From Medicago truncatula (lineage: Eukaryota > Streptophyta > Magnoliopsida > Fabales > Fabaceae), in NCBI RefSeq assembly GCF_003473485.1, contig NC_053046.1:32565332-32629331 (forward strand): a stretch of DNA of 64,000 nucleotides. The letters run 5' to 3'. Positions 11,459 to 23,499 of this stretch are shown piece by piece. A program made the translations under genes and the position numbers. A model generated the notes under the pieces. It was not told the DNA's origin. It ran no database searches and was given only the letters and a program-made list of their open reading frames with translations. The number at the start of each line of letters is the position of its first letter. The stretch's first letter is position 1.

Positions 11459-11633
11459 CAGTGATATTTGAACAACCATTTCATACAACTTTTGCGACAA
11501 CTTCTTTTCTCTCTCTTTTCATTGGTTAAAAACAATGGAGAGAGAAAAAGAAAGAGAAAGAATAAAAGGATAATATGAGTATGAGAGAGAAAGTTGTCAC
11601 AAAATGGATGTACAAATATCAGAATTAATTGAA
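11459..11633. mobile_element. MITE with long inverted repeats
   Basis: The left end GATATTTGAACAACCATTT is inverted at the right end (GGATGTACAAATATC). The interior is a purine/pyrimidine-rich foldback (TCTCTCTCTTTTCATTGG against AATGGAGAGAGAAAAAG). A second member of the same family is at 56188-56357. It sits in the upstream region of the EXO70J copy at 11817. Confidence 0.65.
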
Positions 11634-11758
11634 ACCTTATCTCAATTCTCAAGAAAATATCTAAATTATTAGAGTTGGTTGTGATATGAAAACAACTTTA
11701 GTCCCTTCCTCGAAATTTCAGCTGAAAGAGTAATAACTTCTCACACATGAAGTAAAAA

Positions 11759-12112
11759 ATGGTTGGTTTCAGTATCACTCCATCTTTGAAATTAATCCTT
11801 ACACATTTGACACAACATGGCACATATTCTAATCCAAACATGGAGATGGATGATGCAGCCAAAAGTGTGGAGATTTGTGGGCTTTGCTTCATCTGCTATT
11901 GGACTGCTTTGTTATGCTCTAAGCTCTTCCTTCAACTATCTCTTTGGAGACTGGAATCTGCTGAAGATAATCCTCTACAGCATTTTCAGCTTCATCATCA
12001 GCTTGGTGGTTTTGTTTGCAAGGATGTGGCAAAACTCGAGAAGTCTTCGGTTCAAAGCTCATGCTGCGTTTTTGGTATTGACAATCACCTCATTATATTC
12101 ATTTTTCTTTGA
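11759..12112 (+). promoter_or_regulatory. Upstream ATG/ORF overlapping EXO70J copy
   Basis: An ATG lies 58 nt before the main ATG at 11817 in a different frame; it starts MVGFSITPSLKLI. It runs 117 codons because it overlaps the membrane module. This probably reflects the conserved leader of the family rather than a separate protein. Confidence 0.4.
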
Positions 12113-13834
12113 TAAAGTAGTTAATGGAAAACCAGATGCATATAGCCTCATTTCATGTGCTTCCTTTTCTATCATGTTAATGAGTTTGTCACGGCAAACT
12201 CAATGCGGATTTGAAGTCGATTTTCTTTACTTTTTTCTCGGATGTTTAATTGTGCAACTCATGAAGATTAAATTGCAGTTATTCATTGTTGGAGCAGGTT
12301 TTAGCTACTTTGTTATTATACTTCGTTCTTCTTTCTCGTCTATAGATTTTGTTATAGATAATGAACATCCTACTGGTTTAGAAAATGAAAGTAGGATCGT
12401 TATTGAAGTCCATTTACAATCACCACAGTTGGGCAGTACAGATATTGGTAGTAGTATGGTGGAACAACTTTCTAATTACATGAAGGCACTTCAGGAAGAA
12501 AATTCAAATCTCATCGAAATGCTTTTGGAGAAGTTGAAAGAATACTGTAATGATGATTCTAGATTTAATGTGTCTGACCCCGACTTAATGATCAAGGCCT
12601 TGCCAACTGAAACAGTGGACAACATTCATAAAACTGCGAAGTTGATGGTTAGTGCCGGGTTTGAGAAGCACTTCTCGGACATGTATATCAGTTGCAGGAG
12701 AGAATGTTTGGTAGAAAGCTTATCAAGATTAGGGCTCAAGAAACACAATGTTGAAGATGTTCAGATGTTGTCATGGAAGGAACTTGAAGAAGAGATTGAA
12801 AGATGGATTAAAACATCCAACGTGGCTTTGAAGATATTATTTCCCACTGAACGGAAACTTTGTGATCGGGTTTTATTTGGGTTCTCCTCCACTGCTGATT
12901 TATCCTTCACGGATGTTTGCAGGGAATCCACACTTCAGCTGCTGAATTTTGCCGATGCTATTGCTAATGGAAGCCGATCACCTGAGCGGCTGTTTAGAGT
13001 CATTGACATGTTTGAAACATTGTGTGATTTAATTCCTGAGTTTAAATCCGTGTTTCGTGATCAATACACTGGGTCGCTGCAAAACAAAGCAACAACAATT
13101 TGGAAGAGATTGGGGGAAGCAGTTGGAGGCATTTTCAAGGAGTTGGCGAATTTGATTCGCCAAGATCCGGCAAAGGCAGCAGTTCCCGCTGTTGGACTTC
13201 ACCCGATTACCCATTACGTGATGAACTACCTTCATGCTGATTGTCAGTCACGGAAGGTGCTGGAGCGAGAGTTTGAAGAAGATTATGGGTATCCGTTGAA
13301 CGAATATCCAAAAATTGAGGATAGAGTGCATTCCACTTCCTCTCTATCAGTGAAGATGGGTTTGATTATGGAGCTATTAGAGAGCAGTTTGGAAGCCAAA
13401 TCCAAAATCTACGAGGACCCTACTTCAGTGCTATGTTTTCCAGATGAATTACAGCAGGTACAGTGCTCAAAAGGCTGAAGATATTTGGGTTTCTGAAGTT
13501 GGAGAAAAATGGATCAATTTCACATAATGGAGTCACTAAGTCAGTGAAAGAGAAGCTAAAATCATTCAACGTTGTTTTTGATGATTTATGCTGGGTCCCA
13601 TCTTCGTAGTTTGTCTTTGATCAGCAGTTGAGGTGAAGAAATAAGAATTTCGGTTGAGAAACTATTGTTGCCGGCATATGCAAACTTTGTTGAGAAGTTT
13701 CAGAGGGTTCTTGAACTTGGTAAGCATGCTGATAAACATATCAAATATGGAATAAAGGATACCAAAGTTAGACTCTGAGTATTTGTTTTAGGGAACCAGT
13801 GGATCAACGGGTAGCCGAAAGTGAAGCTAAACAT
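11817..13834 (+). pseudogene. EXO70J copy with EXO70B1-like broken 3' end
   Basis: The frame is open from 11817 to 13478 (553 codons) and encodes the membrane module (about 1-172), linker and most of the EXO70 domain (ending KIYEDPTSVLCFP). A small insertion after the DPT codons shifts the frame, and about 125 bases of the domain are deleted. Homology resumes near 13484 (GFLKLEKNGS, SVKEKLKSFNVVFDDLC) but includes in-frame stops and further shifts up to about 13834. The part after DPT matches EXO70B1 rather than EXO70J. This includes GGATCAAC..GGTAGCCGAAAG at the end of the coding region and the 3' UTR after it. A truncated membrane-anchored protein could still be made. As an EXO70 subunit it is probably dead. 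Confidence 0.85.
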
Positions 13835-14171
13835 GTATGTTAATGTTTGTGTATTTGTTGTGTATTTGTAATACAAGTTTTTATTTTCACAAAATTAGTT
13901 GTAAAATATGTATGACCTTCTATTACTATAACAATACTACTCTATGTTTTTCTGTTTAGTATGCATCATGGAGGATTGAAAATAATTTTTGAAGTTACAA
14001 AATTAGCACTTGTTGTAAGTTGTAACAATGAGTTGGTTCTTATTGGTTATTGCTTTCTATGGATGGACTCTTTTGTTGTGTTTAGGTTTGAAATCCAATT
14101 TGATCAACAAATAATTGCACACAAAAAAATACAACTTTAGCTTCGCATTTGTTCGGCGACCAGTTGATCAA

Positions 14172-14688
14172 CTGTTTTTCTGAATCAAATCGCCAAGTCT
14201 TGCTTTAATATCCTCCGTTCCATACTTAATATATTTCTCAGCATGCTGACCAAGTTCAGGAGCACTCTGAAACTTTTCAATGAAGTTTTCATAAGTTGGC
14301 AGAAACATTTTCGCAATGGAAATTCTTATTTCTTCCTAAGTAGCTCATCAAAGACAAACCATGCCGATTGAACGCTGCATATTTCCCCAAAGACCATGTT
14401 GAACGATTTCAAGTTATTTTTCATCGACTTTGCAACCTCATTAGGCTGCATTGGTACATTGTTGTCCAGTTTCAAAAAGTCCAACACCTTATTCCATGAG
14501 CTTCTTCGATAGCTCTCATGATGTTGCCGTACTTTTGTCGTGTGCTTTTGGATCATAACACCTCCTAAAATGGTTTCCAGTTCACTATTTTTCGTCGTTT
14601 GAACAATGTAGAGACAATTATTCATCAAGAAAAGATGGCACAAAGTAGGGTCATAGTGCAACCCATCTCTACATTCATCCATGTGCAT
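14172..14688 (-). pseudogene. Inverted EXO70J C-terminal fragment, one frameshift
   Basis: The minus strand encodes the last third of an EXO70J domain. It starts at DPTLCHLFLMNNCLYIVQ, continues through SSWNKVLDFLKLDNN and FGEICSVQSAWFVFDELLRK, then shifts frame near 14336 and finishes with KYIKYGTEDIKARLGDL. The fragment starts at the same DPT residues where the plus-strand copy at 11817 loses its EXO70J sequence. The two look like parts of one gene separated by a rearrangement. Confidence 0.8.
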
Positions 14689-14699
14689 GTATTTCTACC

Positions 14700-15585
14700 G
14701 CTCTCTTAATCTAAACAAGTGATTTCCACATATATCATATTTACTCTCGTTTTTTCCTTTCTTTGTGATTTCCATGTCTTAGTGCAATGTTGCTTTACTT
14801 CCCATCTTGTTGCAGATTTCATTTTATTTAGATTTAGATATCAACTTCGATCAATTACTGATACAACCAATGACGAGGTCGTCAACATTGTAAACCCAAG
14901 AGCATGAGTATTTCGGTTACTTTGATTTCATCTTATTGTTTGTTCGTAGAATACTCAATTACGGTTTAACAATGTTGAATTTGTATTTGTATCTAACGTA
15001 CTAAATCAATTTAAACGAATGAATGTCGTTTTTATTTTACTCATAAAAAGTCAAACTTCTATAAATAGAGACTAATGTAGTAGGACTGTTATTGACATAA
15101 CTGTTTTTTTTTTTTTTGAAAACTCGGTATCCGGTCCAAGAACCGACTAATTCGAGGAGACCAATCCCACCGCCCACTTGCGGGGGCCCCGTTTAAAGTC
15201 AAAGCAAGCTTTGTATGGACTTAACCCACCGAAATTGGCACCAAAGGGAATCGAACATGAGACCTTTGGAGGAGCAAACTCCAAGATCCCAAGCCAACCA
15301 CTAGGCCAACCCAAAATGGGTTTGACAGCAGATTGAATTTTTTCTCCTTGGGTTGGAACTTGGAAGTTGCCACTTAACTTATTGGTAAAGTCATAAAAGA
15401 ATCAGAGAAGTAAAAACAATTAAAATCACTGGAACTTTCTTGGAGATGATAAACAACTTGGTCTTTTCCTCGAAATATCAGCTAATAAAGAGATAGTAGC
15501 AAGCAAGTCACACCAGAATTCAAAACTAGTTGGTCTCACTTTTTCACTCTGTTTGGGAAATCAATTCTTACACACTTGAGACAAT
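14700..15585. other. Intergenic: EXO70J upstream region interrupted by a SINE
   Basis: Positions 14700-15100 and 15320-15585 together match 7830-8532, the upstream region of another EXO70J copy. The match is interrupted by a SINE-like insertion listed separately. No gene is seen. Confidence 0.5.
15105..15320 (-). mobile_element. tRNA-derived SINE with poly(A) tail
   Basis: Read on the minus strand, an A-box-like GGCCTAGTGGTTGG and a B-box-like TCATGTTCGATTCCC are followed by about 130 bases of body and an A-rich tail (the T run at 15105-15117 on the plus strand). It interrupts the EXO70J upstream region at a point where the paralogue near 8270 has no insertion, which gives an empty-site comparison. 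Confidence 0.7.
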
Positions 15586-16047
15586 ATGACGCATACTCTA
15601 ATCCAAATATAGAGATGGTTGATGCAGCCAAAAGTGTGGAGATTTGTAGGCTTTGCTTCAGCTGTTGTTGGACTGCTCTATTATGGTCTATGCTCTTCCT
15701 TCAATTATCTCTCTGGAGACTGGAATCTGTTGAAGATTTTCCTTTACAGCGTTGTCAGCATCATCGTCAGCCCTATGGTTTTATTTGCAATGATATGGAA
15801 ACACTCAAGAACTATTCGGTTCAAAGCTCAGACAGCTTTCTTGGTATTTACAATCACCTCACTGTATTCATTTTTCTTCGATAAAGTAGTGAATAAAACC
15901 ATATGCATATAGTCTCATTTGATGTGTTTCCTTCGCTGTCATGTCACTCAGCTTGTCGAAATTGATCTTCTTTATTGTTTCCTTGGATGTCTAATGGTGC
16001 AACTCTTGAAGATTAAATTGCAGTTATTCATTTTTGGAGCAGGTTTC
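15586..16047 (+). pseudogene. EXO70J N-terminal fragment (membrane module only)
   Basis: The ATG at 15586 is followed by a TAG at codon 9. The frame then continues RWLMQPKVWRFVGFASAVVG through the first three membrane segments. It is broken near 15895 by loss of bases in the NGKPDAY codons. Homology ends abruptly near 16047 within GAGF. There is no EXO70 domain. Confidence 0.85.
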
Positions 16048-17189
16048 CGATTAACCATATTCACCCACGATAGGCCTAGGTGATGGTATGGGAGGATCAT
16101 CACCCATCTCTTACACTTGAGTAATGTTTTGATCTTGTTCTTCTCTAAATACTTCTTCCGCCAACCATTCAACTGGTTTGCTTTCCGATTAGCACTTGTT
16201 GTCTTTCCGATCTCCAGATCAGGAAGTAATTCTTCTTTTTTGAACTTTTTCATATAAACAGAAATTTAAATGACAGAAATCCTAATGATAACAAAATTTC
16301 CTTGTTAAAATAATTCAACAATCTAGAGCAAAAAAATAAAAATAAATAATTCAACAATCCCAACAGCAACGTCAAAAACTTCATGACCTTTTTAGAAGTG
16401 CACATGAAATTTGGTTTGGTTTTAAGAACATTAAATTAAACGTAAAATGCAAATAAATCAGTTTTAAAATTTCAAGATAAAAAGTGCACAGGTTTTTCGA
16501 ATCTTTATTGCTCGCTCTTCGGTATATTGCACCTATCCAATACAATTATTTTCCTAGTTTCACAATTAATAAACAAAATGGTTATCATGTAGTTTAGATG
16601 CAAACTTTTGTGTATAATGATTTCCTTTCCCTATAGATATGAGATATAAATTAATCAATTCACTTTTGAATGCAAACTAGGTCCTCATTTCTATAGGTTT
16701 CCCTAATCTTTTGCATCAAACCTATTATTTTATCATGTATTTATAATATTAATAACAAAAACAATTACAATTTTAACAATTTTGAATATTAAAAAATTGA
16801 TCAAAATTAAATCACATTAAGTTGAATAAAAATATATATTTTTTAAACTAGTCATTGAAAAGGTGAACCAAATCTCACACATAATTTTATCTTTCAATCC
16901 GTTGAATTTTGACCTTTCTTTTATGCAAAAGAATATATAATCTACTAACAATTTATAAAAATTGAAGTCCAGTGAAATTTTATAATCGTCCTTATTAAAA
17001 CTCAAGATCTCCTTAATTTTATGTGCATAATGGTCATTTTGCAAAATTTTATCTATTTGATTTCTAAAAACATAATTTCGGATAATTGTCATCACAAGTG
17101 TAAATAATTTCCACGGATAGCTATCAGCCTTCCTAAATCTGTAATCATTTATAGTAGGAATGTCCAAGAACCGTTGCAACAATATATCC
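16048..17189. other. No recognised gene
   Basis: AT-rich sequence starts abruptly where the EXO70J fragment ends. A minus-strand ORF (to about 16253) contains KTTSANRKANQLNGWRKKYL, which I do not recognise. It may be a relic of another transposon. Confidence 0.3.
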
Positions 17190-19038
17190 ATCACCAATAT
17201 CTTAGGGGTGCGTGCAGTTCTACGAACGCGTAAGTATCTTGGATTGCCATCAATGATAGGGCGCATCAAACAAGCAACGTTCAAGTTCATTAAAGATAGA
17301 GTGTGGCACAAAATCAGCAGTTGGAGCAGCAAATAGTTTTCCAAAGAAGGTAGGGAAGTCATGATCAAATATATGTTCAGATTACCAAATATGTTCAGAT
17401 TTTCCAAATATATGTTCTTCAAGTTATTCCTTCGTATGTTATGAGTATATTCATATTACCAAACACGCTTCTAGGTGAAATTGTAAAAATGATGAACGCC
17501 TTCTGATGGGGACATGGGTACAAGTAACAAAGGGATGCATTGGTTGTCATGGGAGAAGTTATTAGAGCACAAATTTTTTTGAGGTATGGGTTTCAAAGAT
17601 TTGGCAGCCTTTAATGTTGCAATGCTTGCAAAACATGGTTATAAACTACAAACTGATACAAAAAGTTTAGTTTCAAGAATTTTCAAAGCCCGGTATTACC
17701 CTAATAGTAGCTATATGGATTCGAAATTGGGACATAATCCAAGCTTTGTTTGGCATAACATTTTCAGTGCTAAGATGGTTATTAGACAAGTTACCCATTG
17801 GAAAATTGGTTATGGGTTTACTGTCCCTATTGTTGGCGAGCCTTGGATGGGGACAGGATCAAGCATTCCTCCAGTAGGCCCTGAGATGCTAGCCCTTCAA
17901 CCTTATTTACTGGGACATTTGATTGATAAAAGCACTAAATTTTGGAATGAACAACTAATTTTGCATTTGTTTGCAACAGAAACAACTCAAAATATTTTGA
18001 ATACTCCCTTGCACCAACAAGTTGATATGGATGGATTAGTTTGGACAGCTGATAAGAATGGACTTTACTATGTTAGAATTTCTTACCGTATTTGCATTGA
18101 AGACATTATTAATAATAATTATCTGTGGAAACCCGAGTGCTATAATGGTATGTGGAAATTGAAAGTACCTCCAAAAGTCAGGAACTTGATGTGGTGAGTC
18201 TGTAGATACTTATTCCCTACGCGTGTAAAGCTCATAAACATAGGTTTCAATTGTCTATCAGGTTGTGTTACGTGTAACGACCCCGATAAGGATAGTTACC
18301 ACATATTTTTCCATTGATATATGGAGAGCAGCTAATGTTTGGCATTTGATTTCTCCATCTCTGAATCACATTGATAATGCACCAGACATCATTTTTTAGT
18401 GTGTTGCAGCAGCTTTCGGGAACCCGAATAGAGACTAACATCTCCTAGGAGGAGTGCTAATCGCAATCAAAGCCCTTCTAGTCAAGTACACACAGCTTCA
18501 ACTACAGGTCTTCACCAACATGATGACCATAATTTTGACAACAGGGATAGCAACATTAGATTGAGGATACCAAGAAGCGATAGACTTAAATGTAATGTTA
18601 ATGCCTCTTTTTCTATTTAGCAATAAGGTAGGAATAGGCATGTACATTCGAGATTCAGTAGGGAGCCATGTTCGCTCAAAAACAATGTGTTTTACGCCAT
18701 TATGCTCAGTTGACGTTGTAGGCTTTGGGGCTATGCCATGCAATTCAGTGGATACATGAACTTCAGCTCACAAATGTTGATTTTGAGGTTGAATTGAAAA
18801 AAGTAGTTGATTATTTTAATAGAGGTAGGGGAGATATCACCGAGTTTGGTTCCATCATGGATAATAGTATCCAATTCTGTAATTCCTATTTAACAAACTC
18901 AAAACAAATGCGGTTGCCCATGAATTAGCTAAGACAACCACATCCATTCCTAGCTTCTATATCTTTGATGAGATTCCAACATGTATTAATGATTTAATAT
19001 TTAATGAAATGATATAAGTTACTTTTCCCAAAAAAAAA
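17190..19038 (+). mobile_element. LINE (non-LTR retrotransposon) 3' part, degenerate
   Basis: The 3' part of a plant L1-type LINE. Near 17210 it encodes a LRTRKYLGLPSMIGR-like reverse transcriptase segment and FIKDRVWHKISSWSSK. An open stretch (17586-18197) begins MGFKDLAAFNVAMLAKHGYK and ends KLKVPPKVRNLMW, the zf-RVT region. An RNase H-like part follows to about 18940 (ALQWIHELQLTNVDFE-like, EFGSIMDNSIQ). It ends in an A-run at about 19029-19038. Several stops and shifts make it inactive. The minus-strand ORF at 16817-17422 is a shadow of this element. Confidence 0.85.
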
Positions 19039-19603
19039 GAAGTTAACGATCCCTATGGAGAAGAATTTTATAAATTTTAGTACCATGATGATATTTTGGT
19101 ACACTATCCAAAGTCTCATCAGAAATAGATATGCATTATATTATTGATGTGAATAATCATGTAGAATAAAGATGAAATTACAAAATTAAAATGAATTCTT
19201 TTGTATTCAACGAAAATGGTCTTGCCCTAGTAGTGCATTATTGCCCCAAATAACTTTACCAAGGTCTAAAAAGGAAAAAATTTATTCCTTTACTATCATG
19301 AAAGGTTAAAAAAAGGAATAAAATAAATTAAGAGCAATGAAAGGGTTAAAAGAAAAATGTCCCCTTAAATAAAAAAAGGCTACAAAATTCCCCTTTTGTA
19401 TTTTGTGATTTCTGAACTAGACATGCTAAAAGAGACAGACAAAACACACTAATACTTAATAATGATTATACTTTTATGAAGTATTTTTACATCTTCGTAA
19501 GTTCTAAAAGCTATTTATTTATTAATTTTTTTGACATCATCAAATTTATACGGTATAAAGAGATAAAGTCATATTATTTTTTAACATGCAAATAAGAAAA
19601 ATT
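19039..19603 (+). promoter_or_regulatory. NCR gene 1 upstream region, conserved with NCR gene 2
   Basis: Positions about 19240-19540 resemble 32460-32740. Shared strings include AAGGTCTAAAAA, AAAAGAGACA / TAAAGAGACA, TTAATAATGATTATA, TTTTATGAAG and TAAGTTCTAAAAGCTATTTA. NCR genes of Medicago are known to share short conserved promoters. This is probably the nodule-expression promoter of the pair. Confidence 0.55.
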
Positions 19604-20025
19604 ATGTCTGGAGTTCTCAAGTTTGTCTACGCTATAATTCTTTTTCTTTTCTTATTTCTTGTTGCAAGGGAAGTTGGTGGTCTTGGTAAGCCATTATTTC
19701 AGTGCCCGTGAGTATATTGACAGGGACATGCATTGTTATATGCAGGAGCTGGGGTTCAAACTCCAGACACCCCACTTAACCACTAGGCAACCTGACCAAA
19801 AAAGCCATTATTTCAGAAATTTCAAGATTCCTTCTTTCATTCTTAGTTTGTAAACAATTATTTATCATGTTTTATTAACATTAGTTTATTATCTTTTAAT
19901 TTTCAGAAACTATTGAGTGTGAAACTGATGGTGATTGTCCAAGATCTATGATCAAGATGTGGAACAAGAATTATCGTCATAAGTGCATTGATGGAAAATG
20001 TGAATGGATTAAAAAGCTACCTTGA
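19604..20025 (+). CDS. NCR: NCR (nodule-specific cysteine-rich) peptide 1, two exons, 66 aa
   Basis: Exon 1 is 19604-19685 and exon 2 is 19907-20025, with GTAAG donor, TTTTCAG acceptor and phase 1; the total is 201 nt. Exon 1 encodes a secretory signal peptide, MSGVLKFVYAIILFLFLFLV, which fits the NCR consensus. Exon 2 encodes a short mature peptide with four cysteines in the spacing C-X5-C-X16-C-X4-C (CETDGDC ... CIDGKC). NCR peptides are secreted into symbiosomes and drive bacteroid differentiation in inverted-repeat-clade legumes. An in-frame ATG at 19586 would add six residues; the 19604 start fits the family better. The intron carries a SINE insertion. The paralogue is at 32807. Confidence 0.9.
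19703..19802 (-). mobile_element. SINE in NCR gene 1 intron, with 14-bp target duplication
   Basis: A 100-bp insertion is flanked by the perfect direct repeat AGCCATTATTTCAG (19689-19702 and 19803-19816). The minus strand reads GCCTAGTGGTTAAGTGG (A-box-like), GGAGTTTGAACCCC (B-box-like) and a CTGCATATAACAATGCATGT tail, matching the element at 7531. The left target copy lies just inside the intron's donor end. Confidence 0.8.
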
Positions 20026-20499
20026 TTCTATGAGTAACAGACCAAGTGGCGTAGATAAAAAATGCCATATACAATAGAACGATTTTTTGTACTAGCAAAA
20101 TAAATGTGCAACATACTGTATGATAGAATTTTCCATACAGATGATTCATGAACCTTGCATTTCTGACTTGTTTACTCTAAGATGATTCTAAGGAAACAAA
20201 CTATTATTTATCATCTTATTCTCTCTTAATTTTTTAGGTGTCATCACATCATGACATTTTTTTTTTTTTTGAGAGACACATCATGACATTTAATTCTGGC
20301 TTATCACACTTTTTTTTGTTAATTCCACCACTTATAAGAATAAGTTTAATACTTAGGTTGAAAATTAATTGTTAACTTACTTTTCAACCTATAATTTTAT
20401 TTTAATGTCATAAAATTCTTACACTTATAATTTTTAAATACTTTAATTTATAATTTTCTTACCTTTTAATTAGATTTAATATCCTCAGTTGTTTTGTTA
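20026..20499. other. NCR gene 1 3' flank
   Basis: Resembles 33350-33770 downstream of NCR gene 2 (shared TTCATGAACCTTGC and TAATTTTATTT strings), so the duplication that made the pair spans about 1.3 kb. At 20250-20290 a T-run plus GAGAGACA is flanked by CATCATGACATTT on both sides. Confidence 0.5.
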
Positions 20500-20890
20500 T
20501 GTTTTTGTTTTTTAAGAAACCAAAATGAAATAAAACTCAACAAGGGTGATTCATCTCGCACAACGTGTGCAAAAGAGAATCACCCAAAGGGAATACAAAA
20601 TTATGAGTTTGTTGCCATAAAACACGACGAATAAAAAAGCAAGAAGAAAACTACCCCCTAACACCCATACATAATAAAGGGTGCCGCCATCAGTCATTAT
20701 AACTGAAAACAGAAGTTTGCAGCTTAGTTTTTAACCATGAAAAAGACAAAAACTTAACGTAGTCTAATAACTTGACCAAATCCTGAGCTTTATTTTTAAA
20801 ATTATGTTGTTTCTTTCCTTCCAAATAATCCAAACACTAGCATGCCAAATCACTTTGAGGAAAGAAATGTAGATGATCAAAGTGATGTAG
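20500..20890 (-). mobile_element. LINE 3' fragment, minus strand
   Basis: The minus strand encodes a degenerate version of the LINE C-terminal region: near 20830 it reads HASVWIIWKERNN-like, followed by SFSWLKTKLQT-like. Frames are broken. No flanking duplication was found. Confidence 0.6.
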
Positions 20891-22617
20891 ATGATCGCTA
20901 ACCGACTTTGGAGTTATGAAAGAAATATCAACCCACTGATAAATAAGGTGCCATAAGTTACCAAAGATGTCGCAGCGAATAACAAAATGAAGCCCTGTCT
21001 CCGGGCAGCGGCACTCTCCAACAAGTTACCTTGTTTTTTTTTAAAATAAAAAACACAAGAATATGGAGAACTAGCTATTAATAAAAGAGATAATTTAACA
21101 AACTTAGGGTAACTAGGAAAAAACCTAGGGAAAACCATAACAACTGTCTCCTTAATAATATGGTGACAACTAGGGTACCCATGTAAGAATGGTGGGTAAT
21201 TTACTCCAACCAATAACCATCAATCACGTAAGCATATTTTTAAGTGGTATTCATGGACTACCCGGACCCTACCAATAATTTGCTCATTTTCATTGGTTGG
21301 TGGGTAAATTATCCACCATTCTTTAAAGGTAATCTAGAAAAAAAACCTAAAAATATTACTTGTAAGAGACTTTTGGATAAACCGGGTGAAGAGAAAAAAA
21401 GAGCATAGAAAAAAAGAGCAATTCAAGCAATGATTAACAAACTCGGTAATTAAAAAAATCCAATTGCATTCATAGTAAATACATTCAAAATACTAATAGG
21501 AATGGTTTCCAACTTAGGTTGGTTTGGTGGTCTTGACTTGAGATTATAGAGTGTGCTTCTTTTAACCGTTTGAGGTTTGATTATTCTCATTGTCAATTTT
21601 GGTGGGGTAGTTTAACTTAAAAAAAAAAAAAAAAAAGGGAATGGTTTTCCATCATTGATAGTCGCCAACAATTCCATGAACTTTAAATCCATATTAGCAT
21701 TGAATCTGATCCAAACCAACACAAGTGCCAATCTTTTTGTATCCTAAATCCATTTGCATCATAGCATCTATTAATTCAGCGTGAAGTGCATTAGTTTTGT
21801 CTTGATTTTGAGCAAAACAACCTAAATTAGCTGCAAAACTATCTCTCAAGATGTACTATCAATATTGGATTTCACCCAATACGCCTTAAGAGGATGCTGG
21901 GACTTCTTTTATCCTAGAAGCATTAGGAGGATTTGACCCAAAAAATCTTGATAAGTTGGAACTCTACAATAAAATTTGAAGCCAAAAGACTTGGCGTTGT
22001 TGTTAGTTAAAGAAACATAAAAAATACTTATGTTAGGAGGATTTTTCATCTTTTTGTTTCAGACCACCTTCACAATATTAATGCAACCAACATGATAAAA
22101 CCACATCTTCATAAATTTGAAAGAAGTGGCATACCTAGCAATATTCATCATATTCCAATCAAGAGCATAATTAGATACTATTGGTGTATAAAGTTTTACA
22201 TTAGATGGAAAACTCATTCTCAAAATGATCATCACTGACTTCCATGTAATTTTTTTCACCATATATGCCTAATTAGATTTTAAAACTTATATATCAAGAT
22301 TCACAGTGCACCACCCCTTTAAAGGGAAAAAAAGAAGTCACATTTCCCTATCCAATTTCAAATGCATAAACTTAAGCACATGCAATTATGATTGCTTACA
22401 ATTTGGTAGAAGAAAAATAATAAGTGAACACTGTACTCTAATATGAGTTCTATTTACTTTTATTGAAGGGTTCTCAAAATTTTGTTTGGATAAAATTATA
22501 AGACAAGCATAAAAAACACTAACCACTTATATTATATAGTCATCAGGTATTTAACCTAAAAAAATATGATGTAACAAAAAAAAATGCTCATTATATAAGT
22601 ACTTTTGCCAAAAGTCT
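20891..22617. other. No supported gene; SINE-like element at about 21506-21636
   Basis: At 21506-21636 a tRNA-like stretch (GGTTTGGTGGTCTTGACTTG, then CCGTTTGAGGTTTGATTATT) ends in an A-run of 18 bases. A related copy lies at about 33930-34050. The rest is AT-rich and has no recognisable coding signal; the short ORFs lack domain motifs. Confidence 0.45.
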
Positions 22618-23499
22618 TACTCCCTCCATCTCAAATTAGGTGTTCTCTTTACCATTTTTTTTTGTCTCAAATTATTTGTCTATTTTATAATACCAATACA
22701 ACATTTATTTGATCATCTAACTACTAGTTACAAACCCGTGCTTCGCACGGGTTCAATAACGTTTTTGATAAACAAAAAAAAATCGAAAGAAGATATGTTA
22801 AAACGACGGAACATTATGATTCATCATAAAATATGTATGGGATGGTTCCAAAGCATTATAAAGATCTGCTGTAGAAAAAGAGCATGTTCTATTTTGTTCA
22901 AAAGATTAGGAAAACAACATTATAATTAACATGATACTAATTTGAACCAATGAAAGAACCAACAATGTGCAGATTAACGTTACATAATAGTTAGGTTTAT
23001 AAAAGAGACTCCAAGTGTCAAAGACTAACTAAAAAGAGATTTTTGTCAATATTTACATCAGACAAAATGAAAAGAACAAATGACATCCCAAAGTCAAAAT
23101 AGTTTACGATTACAGTCCAAAGCGATACGTCAAAATAGTAGAAGTTCAAATAGTTCAGCAGCAAATATCTACTTTAGAACAACTCGAACGTGCAAGTTCT
23201 TCGGTGACTTTTCGAGACCAAATATGAGCTTACCACCTTCTATCATCACACGTTCTCTGCAGAAATTGATCCATAGCCCACCCAAGTATTTTTCATAGCT
23301 TGCTCTTTCGGCGGTAATGAGGCGACACTTATACTTTCTCTGTATGCGAATATAGTTACATATAATTTATAAAATAAAGGTAGCTTAACTGATTTAAGCT
23401 AAAGAAAATGTATCATGACTTCTAATTTATCTTCCTATAAAGTTTAGATAAATACATGTATGTGCATTATATGAACCCCGTTGACCAATTAACATTGTT

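Noticed and set aside
16817..17422. 201-codon ORF on the minus strand
   Set aside because: The opposite strand encodes recognisable LINE reverse transcriptase motifs (RTRKYLGLPSMIGR-like), so this is a shadow frame.
22731..22750. Hairpin ACCCGTGC...GCACGGGT as a transcription terminator
   Set aside because: It sits a few bases from CTAG and matches the other end's TC start, so it is the Helitron 3' hairpin. Plant genes do not use such terminators.
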